From: Phallusia fumigata
Taxonomy: Eukaryota > Chordata > Ascidiacea > Phlebobranchia > Ascidiidae
Direction: 5' to 3'
Assembly: GCA_008931825.1 (NCBI GenBank)
Contig: QXVZ01001074.1
Span: 62,001-126,000, forward strand
DNA length: 64,000 nt
The notes under the pieces: model-generated
What the model was told of the DNA's origin: nothing
Databases searched by the model: none
Seen by the model: only the letters and a program-made list of their open reading frames with translations
Made by a program: the position numbers and the translations under genes
In this document: positions 1 to 11,640 of the stretch, in pieces
Layout of the letters: each line of letters opens with the position of its first letter
Position numbering within the stretch: position 1 is the stretch's first letter

Positions 1-2134
1 CCGACGATTTTAGGTTAGTATTTTGATACCTGGGAAGTGTAGCATCTCCCTCTACTTTGTCCCTAATAAGTGTGTATACAATTTCAGCGTTTTCAGCGAA
101 CGAAAGTAATTATCCCTTTGATACGGTTTTAGGAGTTGACTAATACTGTTTTAATGAGTCACATCCATTTTTTCTCATCCGCATTAATACCATGTGTTTG
201 ATCCCATGCGTTTAAAAGACAACTTTTGAAAAGTTTCTGTGGTGCCACCCTTCCCTTGATGGCCCAAGCACGTGCTTACGAAAGCTTTTTATTTACTTGA
301 AGCAGTGATGACAACAGCAATTGGACGAGCGTATCGTTTGGCGAAGTTGTCGAGAGTTTAGAAGCTTCGGTGGACGATCAATTCGCAGCTGTTGGATTAA
401 GGCGATGGACTGGTAATATGAAAGATCCTGACACCATGCCAAATGTGGAATACTTAAAAAACCGGGTAGGCCAATAGAATGGAAATTTTGGTGCAGCACA
501 TTTTGCTCGTAACATTCTGAGAAAAACATCATGGTGCCTGTCGGTAAAAACATGACCAATTCTGGCAATGTAATTCTTAACGTTTAGACACGCTATGCGA
601 CGTGTCTCGGAAATGTGTTTTTTTTTTCATTTTTACACATATGTAAGCGTCAAAGTACAAGCATTTTAGCCATTGAAATTTGTTTTATGCTTTTAGGATA
701 TACAGAGCGGCAACTACTTCTCAGAGCGCGTTATCGGATCTTGTGTCATGCTTAACCTGCGTAAGACACGTGACGTCACCTACAACTGCACAAGGTACAC
801 ATTTATTCTTCTTTATTTGCTTAGAATGTGTACGTTTAACAATGTGTCTTGTTTCACGTGATTGCGTAGGTTCTACAACGAGGACATTGATTGGTCAATT
901 CGCGCAGCATCATGTGGCTTAAAAGTTTGCCGTGTGGAGAGCATTGCAGTGGCCGTTAAAGCGATAGCACCAACGGAGAACGACCTGATTGACCCGGAAA
1001 AGTATTAATTACTGAAAAACTCATGCCCCAATAGTAATCAGATTGTTACAGCGACAATTTGCTTCTTCAGATCGAAAACCCTTATGACAGCCGCCGACTC
1101 TGAGTTTGAGCCTCTCGCATTCCACCCGCACCAACTGCTGGAAACTTACTTCAGCCGTAACGCGTCCGAATTGTTTCCCCTCAGCAAGAACGAGCCGTCG
1201 CATCCAGTGCTCTGCCTCGACGGCTATGTGTCGCTAGGGTCCGAGGTAAGCTAATATTTTGCGCTGATGCCGCCGCTTAACCAGAGGAAAGGTGAGACAG
1301 AGGTGTCCAACCGGGGCGTGGGTCGATTCCGATTCGGCCACATTCGTGCGCAGGCGAGAAATGTCCGGGAAAAACTATGGTTTGCACTAATAAGAATGGG
1401 CTCCTTTTTTATGTGTTCGTGGTTATTAATCACATTTGCCCTTTTTTTATTTTGCAGATATTTGTTGAGTTTACCAGCAGTCATCCCCTCGCACCATCGT
1501 GGGCAGTGGATTGCAGCAAGGAATACGGAGCTCTCCTGTTGTTCTGTCCCGGCGCCAACGTAAAACCAGAGTTCCTTCACGAGTTTTCGTTTATTGAAGG
1601 TAATGGTTTTTTGGTTTACTGCCGAGTCACAAGTAAAGCTAACATGACGGTACAATTTTTAAGCCGTTGAATTTATTTTCAATTTGTCCTCTACATTGTG
1701 TACATGACACAGGGGAGACAAACGAGCAGCGCTTTATGCAGTCGGTTAAGGCTGTATGTAAAGGATTACAATCATATGCACTTTGTACAACACATTTACA
1801 AAAAAAAACGTGTATGTGTTTATAAACTGAGCCTTCGCAACTGCGAGATTTATACATACATTATCTATCTTCAGGAACATGAGAGATACGAAAAGTAGCT
1901 TCAACAAAAACAATTGCCAGAGAACTTGTAACATTGTATTTGCAAACAGGTGCGACGGTTTGTGTGATCAGCAACGACCGCAGCTCACTCCGCCAATCAG
2001 TGGTGAAGCTCAATCTGGAAAGGGACTGGCACTTCCGTCTCACCGACGAGTTCCAGACGGCCAGCAGCGAAACTTTAGGTGGTTCCAAGATCCGACCCCT
2101 CTACTTCCTTACAGGCGTTCGCAAGACGAAATAA
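1..2134 (+). CDS. GREB1: GREB1-like protein, C-terminal 300 residues (5' part outside window)
   Basis: Seven exons in continuous phase: 1-13, 306-465, 697-794, 870-1001, 1071-1245, 1458-1599, 1950-2134 (stop TAA 2132-2134). The first partial exon gives DDF and the splice restores Ser. The encoded tail contains [13 protein letters not shown], then [35 protein letters not shown], and near the end [20 protein letters not shown] and PLYFLTG. From memory these resemble the end of vertebrate GREB1/GREB1L, a nuclear-receptor co-regulator whose C-terminal region has been described as glycosyltransferase-like; the NEDIDW acidic motif would fit a nucleotide-sugar enzyme. The gene continues upstream of the window (vertebrate GREB1 is near 1,950 residues). 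Exon structure is sure; the family name rests on remembered motifs and is less sure. Confidence 0.68.
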
Positions 2135-3667
2135 CCACACCCGTGCAGTTGAACGTATAATGTTACACATTCCTGATAATTTTTTACCCCGTGGTCAGCT
2201 GTACAGCATCGCCCCTAACCACAGCTCATGCCATTTTCATATCTCAACATTCCGCCGGTGCTTTCGACGCATACAGCGACGTTTAAACGACGCTTTATGT
2301 CCTGAACTGAAGTTAGTACTTTCCAGCTGAACTCAAAATCCGACCAGTGGGTGTTTTTTGTCAAATATTCACCATATACCTGCATACATCTGTTTCGTGC
2401 GTTGCTTTTTGTCAGTGCTTTTCCGTGCTGCGCTGTGTGGAACCAAAGACGGATATGTGTCAATCCATTTTCGACTCCCCTCTCTATGCACGCTATCGTG
2501 CACTCGAAGCCATCCGCAATACTGTACATGATTGCTTGCGTGCGTTGTGGCGCCATCTAGTGTAGCTTTACCGCCCCCCATACATACGTGCTACGACCCA
2601 GTTATGTACTAACCTCCAGCAATATGCCTCAGCCCCATTGGGCCATTTTCCTCAAACCGGGATCTCTTGACCGCAGCGTTTTTTTACAGGCGCGCTTTCC
2701 CCAAACCAGTAAATAGTTTCCGAATATAAGATTCAGACCGTTACCTCACACTAACCACATCCATCAATGTCGATATAACCGCGCGCCTCCCGCACCTCGT
2801 CTTGCGGCAGACTCCTCAAGCGTTCCTTTCCATTTGTACATTGTGACAAATCATTCAGGGAAATCCCGTTTGTTTTCTTCAAGCCCGTCCGCTTCAAATA
2901 TTTTTCGCGTTCTTCCGCCCACGAACTCTTCAACGCGATTTTAGCAGCGTATAGAAATCATGTTCCATGTAACGAAAGATGCCAAAACCTCGCCGCTTCA
3001 TTTTGCATCTTCCCCACCACCCTTGCTTTGCTTCAATGTCGATACAACAATTATCGCTGTACTTTACAACCGGGAACCTCAGTTTATTTATAGCCTCGTA
3101 TGTTGTCTACGTCTTTGGACGTGTTTTAATGGATAGCGCCTTACGATTTGTTACAGCGTGTTTTTGTTTTGTGACGTTGATCGCCTCGCCTTGTTTTAGG
3201 TGTGCATTTTTTTGCCATGTCACCCTTGTACAAATGTTTGTAGCTGACCCATATACGATACAGGCACATGTTTTGTGAGCAACAATAGTAATCGCCCCGA
3301 ATCATTGCGATTTGTGTGTATATACAAATGTACAAATATGTAATCCCTCGTTTTAAGAAAGACGCCTCGTTTAACGTATCGACCATGACTATTGTGTAAA
3401 CCCCGAAATTTTCAACGTTTGTTCGCCACAGCAAATCTGCGCCAACGCGATCTCCAACATTTTTATTGAATTCGCCCATATTTAAATTCACTACAATTTT
3501 GCCTGGACTTGAAAATTTGGTTTGGTCTGTTTTCCAAGTGTAACAAATCGCTCCCGCCTCATCTCTTGTGAGCCTTCCCGTATTTCCTCCATCTACCTCG
3601 TGCATTCGCATCGTACTCAGGACGTAGATTTCCCATGACATGGTCCGATTGTGGTGTTCTCGCTTTG

Positions 3668-3699
<32 letters not shown>

Positions 3700-3969
3700 T
3701 CGTATAATTACGACCCGTAACATACGAAGAATCACTGAACGATGTTTCCGTTCTTGTTGAGAATCAGAGGTAGAATTGCGCCACCTTTTGGCACACAGTG
3801 TGAGAACTAACATAGCGCAGTTGCATACAAATTTATAAAATCAACTAAATAAACCGACGTAAAATAGACTGCGTGAACCCATACAGAGGATAAATGCGAC
3901 ATAGAAGTTGCAGGCGTTATTTAAGCCACAGGCAAATAAATCTGTAAGAGTAGCAATGAACCAGATGCT
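2135..3969. other. Intergenic / GREB1-like 3' flank, no supported gene
   Basis: No exon chain was found on either strand. A 166-codon open frame on the minus strand (3141-3641) has no recognisable motif, no good splice context and low-complexity flanks, so it is not called. The GREB1-like 3' UTR probably occupies the left part. A TG dinucleotide run lies near 3680. Confidence 0.5.
3673..3699. repeat. (TG)n microsatellite
   Basis: About thirteen uninterrupted TG units, bounded by TTACA on the left and TTCGTA on the right. Confidence 0.95.
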
Positions 3970-5902
3970 TGGGCTTTAGCAGTCTATTTCGCATCATTTT
4001 ATATCCACAGTTATTCTTGTGCATATTGCTTTACACTTATTTACTGCTGTGGTTGCAGATACTGAAGATGCTTTTAGCGAAATAATGTTTGTCATAAAAA
4101 TGCAGGAACCCGATTTTTTACATGTTCTCAGCCTTAGTTTCATGCAACGCTTTGTAATATTGGTACTTGTTTCATGGACAGGTCGACATTAATTTAACAA
4201 TGTAAGCTGCGTCGATTTCGGGCAAAGAGGCCTCAATTTCTCGAAAGAAATTATTTATCACGATCACGACTAGAAATTTCTTTATTCGGGTAAAATCCTT
4301 CATCTCATGGGAAATAATAAAAAATTGGCAAAAATAAAAAAACCGTCGTGCTACCGATACGTTCGCGTGGTATAAGTTCTATTTTTTTTGTTGCAGCCAA
4401 TATTTGCACAAAGGTTTGGTTAAACTGCTTGTTTGTAATTGTGCATGAATAGTTCAAAATGAGCAATGAAGAGGAAGTATTGCGCATTGCCAAAAAATTA
4501 GACAAAATGGCGGCGAAAAAAAATGCGGTAAATTAACACTTTTTTTGCATCACTAATGTAGGTTTAATTTGTATTTCTTTGGGTAACTGTACGGTACAAC
4601 CGGTAAAGATAAACTTCTACTGATTCAATTCCGGTCTGGTGTTGCACTAAAAATTTGAGTATTGTTGACCACTCAGGTTTAAAAAAGGGAATTGCTGACC
4701 ACTCAGGTTTAAAAAATCCTTTAAACATCACAGCCACAAATGGCAACAAATGCATTATCAGTAAAAATTACATAATTTTACATACTACCGGTATATACAA
4801 CATGTAAATGTACAAAAATACAAAGCTTGATATACAATTAACATGACACATTCCAATTGCAGGACAGTGCATTAGATGTCTTGAACGCTCTAAAGAAAAT
4901 CCAAATCAGTTTGGCAACCCTAAAAAAGACACGCATTNTGGGCTTTAGCAGTCTATTTCGCATCATTTTATATCCACAGTTATTCTTGTGCATATTGCTT
5001 TACACTTATTTACTGCTGTGGTTGCAGATACTGAAGATGCTTTTAGCGAAATAATGTTTGTCATAAAAATGCAGGAACCCGATTTTTTACATGTTCTCAG
5101 CCTTAGTTTCATGCAACGCTTTGTAATATTGGTACTTGTTTCATGGACAGGTCGACATTAATTTAACAATGTAAGCTGCGTCGATTTCGGGCAAAGAGGC
5201 CTCAATTTCTCGAAAGAAATTATTTATCACGATCACGACTAGAAATTTCTTTATTCGGGTAAAATCCTTCATCTCATGGGAAATAATAAAAAATTGGCAA
5301 AAATAAAAAAACCGTCGTGCTACCGATACGTTCGCGTGGTATAAGTTCTATTTTTTTTGTTGCAGCCAATATTTGCACAAAGGTTTGGTTAAACTGCTTG
5401 TTTGTAATTGTGCATGAATAGTTCAAAATGAGCAATGAAGAGGAAGTATTGCGCATTGCCAAAAAATTGGACAAAATGGCGGCGAAAAAAAATGCGGTAA
5501 ATTAACACTTTTTTTGTATCACTAATGTAGGTTTAATTTGTATTTCTTTGGGTAACTGTACGGTACAACCGGTAAAGATAAACTTCTACTGATTTAATTC
5601 CGGTCTGGTGTTGCACTAAAAATTTGAGTATTGTTTGCTTTGTTAATTTGCTGACCACTCAGGTTTAAAAAAGGGAAAAAATCCTTTAAACATCACAGCG
5701 ACAAATGGCAACAAATGCATTATCAGTAAAAATTACATAATTTGACATACTACCGGTATATACAACATGTACATGTACAAAAATACAAAGCTTGATATAC
5801 AATTAACATGACACATTCCAATTGCAGGACAGTGCATTAGATGTCTTGAACGCTCTAAAGAAAATCCAAATCAGTTTGGCAACCCTAAAAAAGACACGCA
5901 TT
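3970..5902. other. Apparent assembly duplication around n at 4938 (TCEA 5' end)
   Basis: Block 3970-4937 (968 bp) and block 4939-5902 (964 bp) are near-identical with a few substitutions and small indels. The left copy ends exactly at the n and the right copy begins exactly after it, while the right copy alone continues into the rest of the gene. This is what two overlapping contig ends from different alleles look like when joined without merging. Each copy carries TCEA exon 1 (4459-4527 and 5428-5496) and exon 2 (4863 to the n, truncated, and complete at 5828-6005). Confidence 0.88.
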
Positions 5903-8008
5903 GGAATGTCTGTTAACAGCATTCGAAAACAAACCAAAAATGAAGAAGTTGCTGTTGCTGCAAAGCAGTTAATTAAAGGCTGGAAGAAACTGGTTGGAAA
6001 TGATGGTATGCATGTATATTGTGGTACACTTTTTTTCTGTAAAGTTTACTGTGGTCAAAGAAAAACATTTTTTAATAAATCTTGAAATGGAAAGGCAGAA
6101 TGTTTTAATATGAACATTATTTAGAACCCAATGGAAACAAAAAGCCTGAACCTCGAAAAAGTGATGATACTGAACCAGAAATATCCACCACAATCCAAAA
6201 AGAAAAACAAGTTGAGGTATTTCCTTAAAATAATGTAAAACCCTAAACTACTAGAAAATTATGTGTAAAAGTCAGTAAGTTTTTTCCAATTGAAGTAAAA
6301 AGAATAGTTGTCACTTGGAGACTAAATTAATTGTAAATTACCACAAATACAATAAAAAATAATACATCAAATAAAGCTTGCAATAAACTGTTTTTTCGTG
6401 TTATTACCACTGTGTATAAAACATATTTTGTGAACAGAGAAGTAATTCAACCTCTTCATTTGAGATGGACTCAACAGCCACATTGTCACTCACCAATAAT
6501 CCTGTCCGTGATAAGTGCAGAGAAATGTTGTTGAGAGGTCTAATGGCTGATGGTAAGTGAAATTCAGGGCCTAAAAAGTTATGTTGTGATGCAAACTGTT
6601 GCTGACTACAAACTGTCTGTTTTGATTGGTTGAAATATTTTCTTGGTATTTGTTTTTTTTATTTGCTGATTTTAGGTCAATCAGGACACAGTAGTTCCAG
6701 ATGTACTTTTGTTGCTGCTGCTATTGAAGAAGCTATATTTGTTGAGTTTAAAGACACTGGAACTAAATACAAAAATCGAGTACGAAGTCGATTTAGCAAC
6801 CTAAAAGATGCAAAAAACATTGGCCTTCGAATGAATGTGTTAAATGGAGTGGTGAAGCCAGAAAAAGTAGCCAAAATGACAGCTGAGGTAATATTAGTGT
6901 CATTAACAATAATATGTTCATTTTCAGACCAAACCTTCTCTTCTTTACTACTTTTAACTTTCTTTTTTTTAAATTCCTTTTTTTTGTAAAATGTAAATTG
7001 ACACTTGGTTTACCTTTCCTTTTCAACCACAAAACAATTTTGCTACAATACTTGTATAAAGTTGTATTCTCATCTGATTTTATGACATCCTAAGTCACCA
7101 ACGTTTTCGATTATTTTTAACAGGAAATGGCCAGTGATGAAATGAAAAAGCTGAGGGAAGCCTATGAAGAGGAAAACATCAAAGACCACCAGATGGCAGT
7201 AAATGAAGGCACAAAAACCGACATGTTTTCTTGTGGACGGTGCAAGGGCAAGTCATGCACGTATAATCAGGTCAGCATTATATTTATATTTTCCATAGGT
7301 TTCAGCGTTTTTTTCGATACAACGTTTTTTCTATTACCTCCTCTATTAGTAAGCATTAGGGAGAGGCTGACTCGAATGGTGTCAATGTGATCACTTCAGT
7401 GACGAACAGGCCGTTAAGTGCGCAAAATATAAATGAATTCAGAGGTAAAAAATATCATTTAATTATGGTGTTTGTCGATGCTGCTTGGTTTTTTAAATTT
7501 TTACTGTCTGACGCTTCATATTAGTAATAGTCCCTTTTTCGAGAAAACTTAAACGTTAACGACCCATAAGCAATTCCGATAGCCACATTCTCGATATTAT
7601 ACCTTCGCCGAGTAACAAGACACGTAAAAGTGATGTCGTAACAACGTCTTGACGTTTTAATGTGCAATGCTCGTCACTAAAGTGCGCAGGACATCCGTTG
7701 CAACTTGCAACATATTACAGGGCTTGTATATGTGCTTTATAATGGTTCAAGTAACATTTCAATGTTAAATTACGCTTAAAAGACCTGTCGGCAGATGGTT
7801 TCGTGTGTCCACGTTGGCACCAACCAAGTCCGAGTTCCTAACTCGTGGCCTGCTTCGCTTTCTAAACGAATCAGAATTGGAAATTTGTCCCTTGTAACAT
7901 TCTAACCACCTGTTTACACTTTAACAGTTGCAAACTCGTAGCTCCGACGAGCCGATGACGACATTCGTGTTCTGTAACGACTGTGGAAACAGGTGGAAGT
8001 TCTGTTGA
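5428..8008 (+). CDS. TCEA1: Transcription elongation factor TFIIS (TCEA)
   Basis: Seven exons: 5428-5496, 5828-6005, 6125-6216, 6438-6552, 6676-6887, 7124-7270, 7928-8008, giving 297 residues (human TCEA1 is 301). TFIIS binds stalled RNA polymerase II in the nucleus and stimulates cleavage of backtracked transcripts. The order matches the family: an N-terminal LW/TFS2N helical domain starting [14 protein letters not shown] with IKGWKKLV near residue 80; a charged linker; the polymerase-binding central domain ([12 protein letters not shown], then [14 protein letters not shown]); and a C-terminal zinc ribbon with Cys 259/262 (CGRC) and 287/290 (CNDC). The catalytic acidic pair is Asp278-Glu279 in [13 protein letters not shown] at 5428 is the family start. 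A second copy of exon 1 and part of exon 2 at 4459-4937 is an assembly artefact. Which vertebrate paralogue (TCEA1/2/3) is closest cannot be told. Confidence 0.96.
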
Positions 8009-8244
8009 GTTCAGCGCCACTCAAAACCATTTCGCGCCCCCTAAACGTTTTGTCAACTCAACCGCGCACCAAGAGTGCATTTTGTTCTGTTACCTGCTTT
8101 TCAATGCGAAGACTGAAAATCACCGGCTGCTGTCGAATCGCAAACCTTGTTGGGCTGACAGTGGAATTTCGTAGGGGCTTTCCCCTGTCAACTATCGCGT
8201 TGTTTCTCAACAAATGTTTAAAGTAGGTCAAAAGCTCCCAGAAA

Positions 8245-8250
8245 AATAAA
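8245..8250 (+). terminator. Poly(A) signal AATAAA for TCEA
   Basis: Canonical AATAAA 237 nt after the TCEA stop codon, in a plausible 3' UTR position. Confidence 0.6.
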
Positions 8251-8542
8251 TCAACATGTCATTACAGAACTGGGCCCGGTTTCCAATTGTATCAGTCTTA
8301 ATTTCCAAAAAGCTGCCAGAGTTTCAAGTCATACATGCATCCAGTGCCTTTTTGAAAGGTTTTAGAAAGCTGCCCTTGTAAGATACCCACCTCGATAAAC
8401 TTTAACCGAAGCTTTGTATTATACCTGTCAACCAGATTTGATTGTACCAGAGCGTATAGGGAATTAGTCTTCGCCACCTTGTACAGTGTTGGTTTCGACA
8501 ATCTGTGGGAATTGAATATCCAACATACCTTTATGACATTTG

Positions 8543-9280
8543 ATGATTTTGGGGGTTGAAGCACCGGTGCACATTATACATGTTTGTGGAGGTAAGCCCT
8601 TTCGGTCTTGTCGAAGTGTTGCTCGCCTGTTTTTGGAAAAGTACCGCACCCCACTCTATAAGAAAAGATTTGTTTGGTTTACCAATTTAATTTTGCCAAG
8701 TCATACTTCCAGCATGTACTTGGTAGGCCTAGTTCTTGAGTTGGTCAGTAGCGCATGTTATTGGTGTTATTTTGAAGTTTCGGAATTATTTAGTTTATTG
8801 TGTTTGCTGAGTTTAATTGAATCTGCAGAATTAAACCTTAACCTCCGTTTGGGTAGGTATTTAGACACGTTTGCCACAGAATCTTTATTTGCAAGTTTTT
8901 TCAAGCAGCCTTGTTTGAACGAAAACTTTGCAATTATGCTGATGAAGGTACTATGCTCGCAGTGTATCAAAGGCCCACATAGAATCATTGAATCATTGAT
9001 TAGCTTTTATATCACAAAACTAACAGAAGACGCGTTAACTTTTTTCGGTATTCTACCAGATCACGCAAACAGATGGGTATTTGTATTCCGGATAAATTTA
9101 ATCCCCCTTTTCGAGTCCATCAGGCTATGGTGTGTATCATTTGGATTTAATGCATGCCCAAATTCAGAGTCGGATTTTTACGTTGGGTGTTTCGGGAGTT
9201 GGGAACAGATGATGGCCAAAAGACAGCCATGTCCAGAAGGCATTAAAATGGCCGAGCGAAGTTGCAGTATGGCCTACTGA
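8543..9280 (+). CDS. Hypothetical 245-codon open frame
   Basis: An uninterrupted frame from ATG 8543 to TGA 9280. It is rich in Leu, Phe, Cys and Ser and looks mostly helical, with segments such as RLFLEKYRTPLYKKRF and ENFAIMLMKVLCSQCIKG. I do not recognise a family. The length is unusual for noncoding DNA of this composition. Against it, there is no poly(A) signal close by, no homologue that I recall, and a consensus splice donor (GGAGGTAAG) lies inside the frame near 8590. It could be an exon of an unmodelled gene, an eroded single-exon gene, or chance. Confidence 0.25.
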   Translation: MILGVEAPVHIIHVCGGKPFRSCRSVARLFLEKYRTPLYKKRFVWFTNLILPSHTSSMYLVGLVLELVSSACYWCYFEVSELFSLLCLLSLIESAELNLNLRLGRYLDTFATESLFASFFKQPCLNENFAIMLMKVLCSQCIKGPHRIIESLISFYITKLTEDALTFFGILPDHANRWVFVFRINLIPLFESIRLWCVSFGFNACPNSESDFYVGCFGSWEQMMAKRQPCPEGIKMAERSCSMAY

Positions 9281-11499
9281 ATTTTTGGTTAAGGTTTATG
9301 GCACTAAGGGCGGAGGTTAGTTCTATCTTCTGCGGAAAACGGTAAGAGCGCACCGAAAAAAACTACGAAGTTTTGTTTCAAATCACAGCGAAAACGAGAG
9401 AGAAGGAGATTAGTCACAAACACCTGATAAAAGTGACGCCATCGATCTGTCCCGAGACGTGTTTTCAAACATTGCTACGCTTGCACCCATGTGAATAATT
9501 TACGTAATTCATAGCAGTGAAGCATCATCGGTGGCCGATGATAGATATGCATGACCTGTTGCGCAATTCTGTGGTTTTTGGAAGCTCCTACAAAGTCCCA
9601 TTTTGGTCCGTCAAACTGCTCGTATAACCTGTCAAGCGTCGATTCTCATAGTCAATTGAAACAATTCTGCAATCATCCTGGGGTTAGTAACAGTCCATGA
9701 TACTCTTCAACGACTCAATTTGTATAGTCATAGGGATGAAAATCATAAATGTTGCATGAAAATTTGTTCTTCGTCTAATACTTGGATTTTGGGCGAAATA
9801 TTCGGGCGAGTAAAATCCCAGAGGTTGACAAACTTTACCCAATCATAAAACCTTTAGGTTAAATCAGACACGATCGAATTGAAATATGACCTAGTAAGCA
9901 ACAAACGCGCATCGAGAATCCAGAATTAAAAGGCATGTCAGCTGTGATTTATTACCTACATTTGGGACCCAACAGACAATTTTGTGGATTGCCACATACA
10001 AAAGCGTAGCCAGTCCGAAATTGGAGGAAGGGCAACTATTTCCAGGGCGACCTACCTTAATCTGCAGTTTAGAGATTACCTTACGCCTATGGCCATCACA
10101 TGCTTAAACTTATGTGCTAGAAAACATCAAAAAAGTAAATGGTGATGTTATGAGGAAGATGATTGACGATCTTCATATTTCTCGATTCTCCTGAGAATTT
10201 CTTAAAGTCTCCGTTGCGGAAAATCGGTTCACAAAATGAATTGGTAGTCAAACATGAATTTCTTCCAATGTGCAGAAACGACACATCGACACAAATAGCC
10301 CGGATTTGACCCAGTTTAACTTGGAAGGTTTTAATTTAAAGTTCAGTATGTGACTTTTGAACAGATTATTTCGAAGTCGCGCAACCCATTTATGGTGATT
10401 ATTTGGGACAGTATGTTTATTGCAGGTAGAAAATGTTTACGGTGTAAATGAGACCACAATAAGATAAAAAGGTACGCATTTTAAATATTGTATCCGATTT
10501 TTGCTACCGGGCGTTTTGACCTATCAAAAAGCTGGTATAGATAACATGACTTTTTACTAACCGCCAGCTGTCGCACAAAAGTGACTTATACCTTAACATC
10601 ATCAACGGCATTGTCAACATTTGTTTGTGATGAAGTTGTAACCGTGTACTCCTCAAAACCTAAGTTTCGAAACGCGACAGTCAACCATTTTCAGCTTCAG
10701 CCAGTACTTTGCTGTTTCGATTAGATTGACGAATTTTTAAAGAGGTTATTGTTTAACACTACACTAACCCTAACTGGGGAGAATATGTGTTTCATGCGAA
10801 TACTTGTTTGCAAACAAATAAATGATGTTTATAGTTAGAGGAGCGGTTACATCACCTGTTTGGGTCAGCAGAGATAATATTAAAAACATATAATCAGTAC
10901 AGCACAAGATTCGGTACTCTCAGACCCTTTCGCTTGATACGACTTGCAATTAGAAGATCGCCCATTGAACGTCTCTTACGTTTGAATTGCTGGTGGTTTA
11001 CCATAAAGTCACGTAATCTGTAGCAGCAATGTTATTGGCACAGGTTCACTTGTAGCTGAAATCGGACAGAAGTGCAAATATGCAAACGGCACTTTTTGAG
11101 GTTAGAAAAGAAAAAGTGCAGGTAACAAGCACGTACCGAAAGGAAATTAACAATCGGGCGCCTTTTTTACATTCGGCTTGTAGTAGACTGTGGTGTGTGC
11201 AGTGATTAAACATTGGCAAAGCCTGCATTACAAAGGCAAAGCTTAGATGAAGCCAACCGCCAAACAAGTGTCAAATTTTATTTATTATTCTGTGCATTAC
11301 TCGTGGAACTATACATCGACCAGTTTGTAGCTACGCGTTCCCCGCCATTAGTGTCAGCGGCCTCCGAACCTAAACGCCACCGACTTTTTGAACCGTATTA
11401 TCGCGGAGCCACAATCGCTCCAATGCATCGCATCGTCATCGATTCCCGTATCATGTTTACAATGTGTGTGATGATGGCGACAGAAATTGCGTAGGGCGG
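9281..11499. other. Intergenic, no gene seen
   Basis: Both strands were read. Open frames are short, lack domain motifs and do not link by matching splice phases. No low-complexity array or recognisable transposon end was seen. Confidence 0.5.
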
Positions 11500-11640
11500 G
11501 GGGCACCTGGGAATTCGACGAATTTTTCGTTTATTGTCCGCCTTTTCTTTCGGCAAAAATGGTATAACATCCGGTTACCGCAGTGCGCCCTTCCATGTCT
11601 ATATAAGCTGGCGAGAATCCAACAGTCAAGTCAGTTGATG
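11500..11640 (+). promoter_or_regulatory. TATA-type core promoter
   Basis: TATATAAG at 11600-11607 is followed by an initiator-like TCAGTT at 11631-11636, about 32 nt downstream, the textbook spacing. An E-box-like CACCTG lies upstream near 11508. Right after the predicted start site there is a 20-codon frame beginning ATG 11638 and ending TGA, and a possible donor (TTG|GTAAAG) near 11729. The nearest downstream gene is the peptide precursor, whose first coding exon has a strong acceptor at 13019. This promoter could therefore drive it through a 5' untranslated exon; that link is inference. Confidence 0.42.

Noticed and set aside
3141-3641. 166-codon minus-strand frame as a gene
   Set aside because: No motif, no splice partners, no supporting signals; probably chance.
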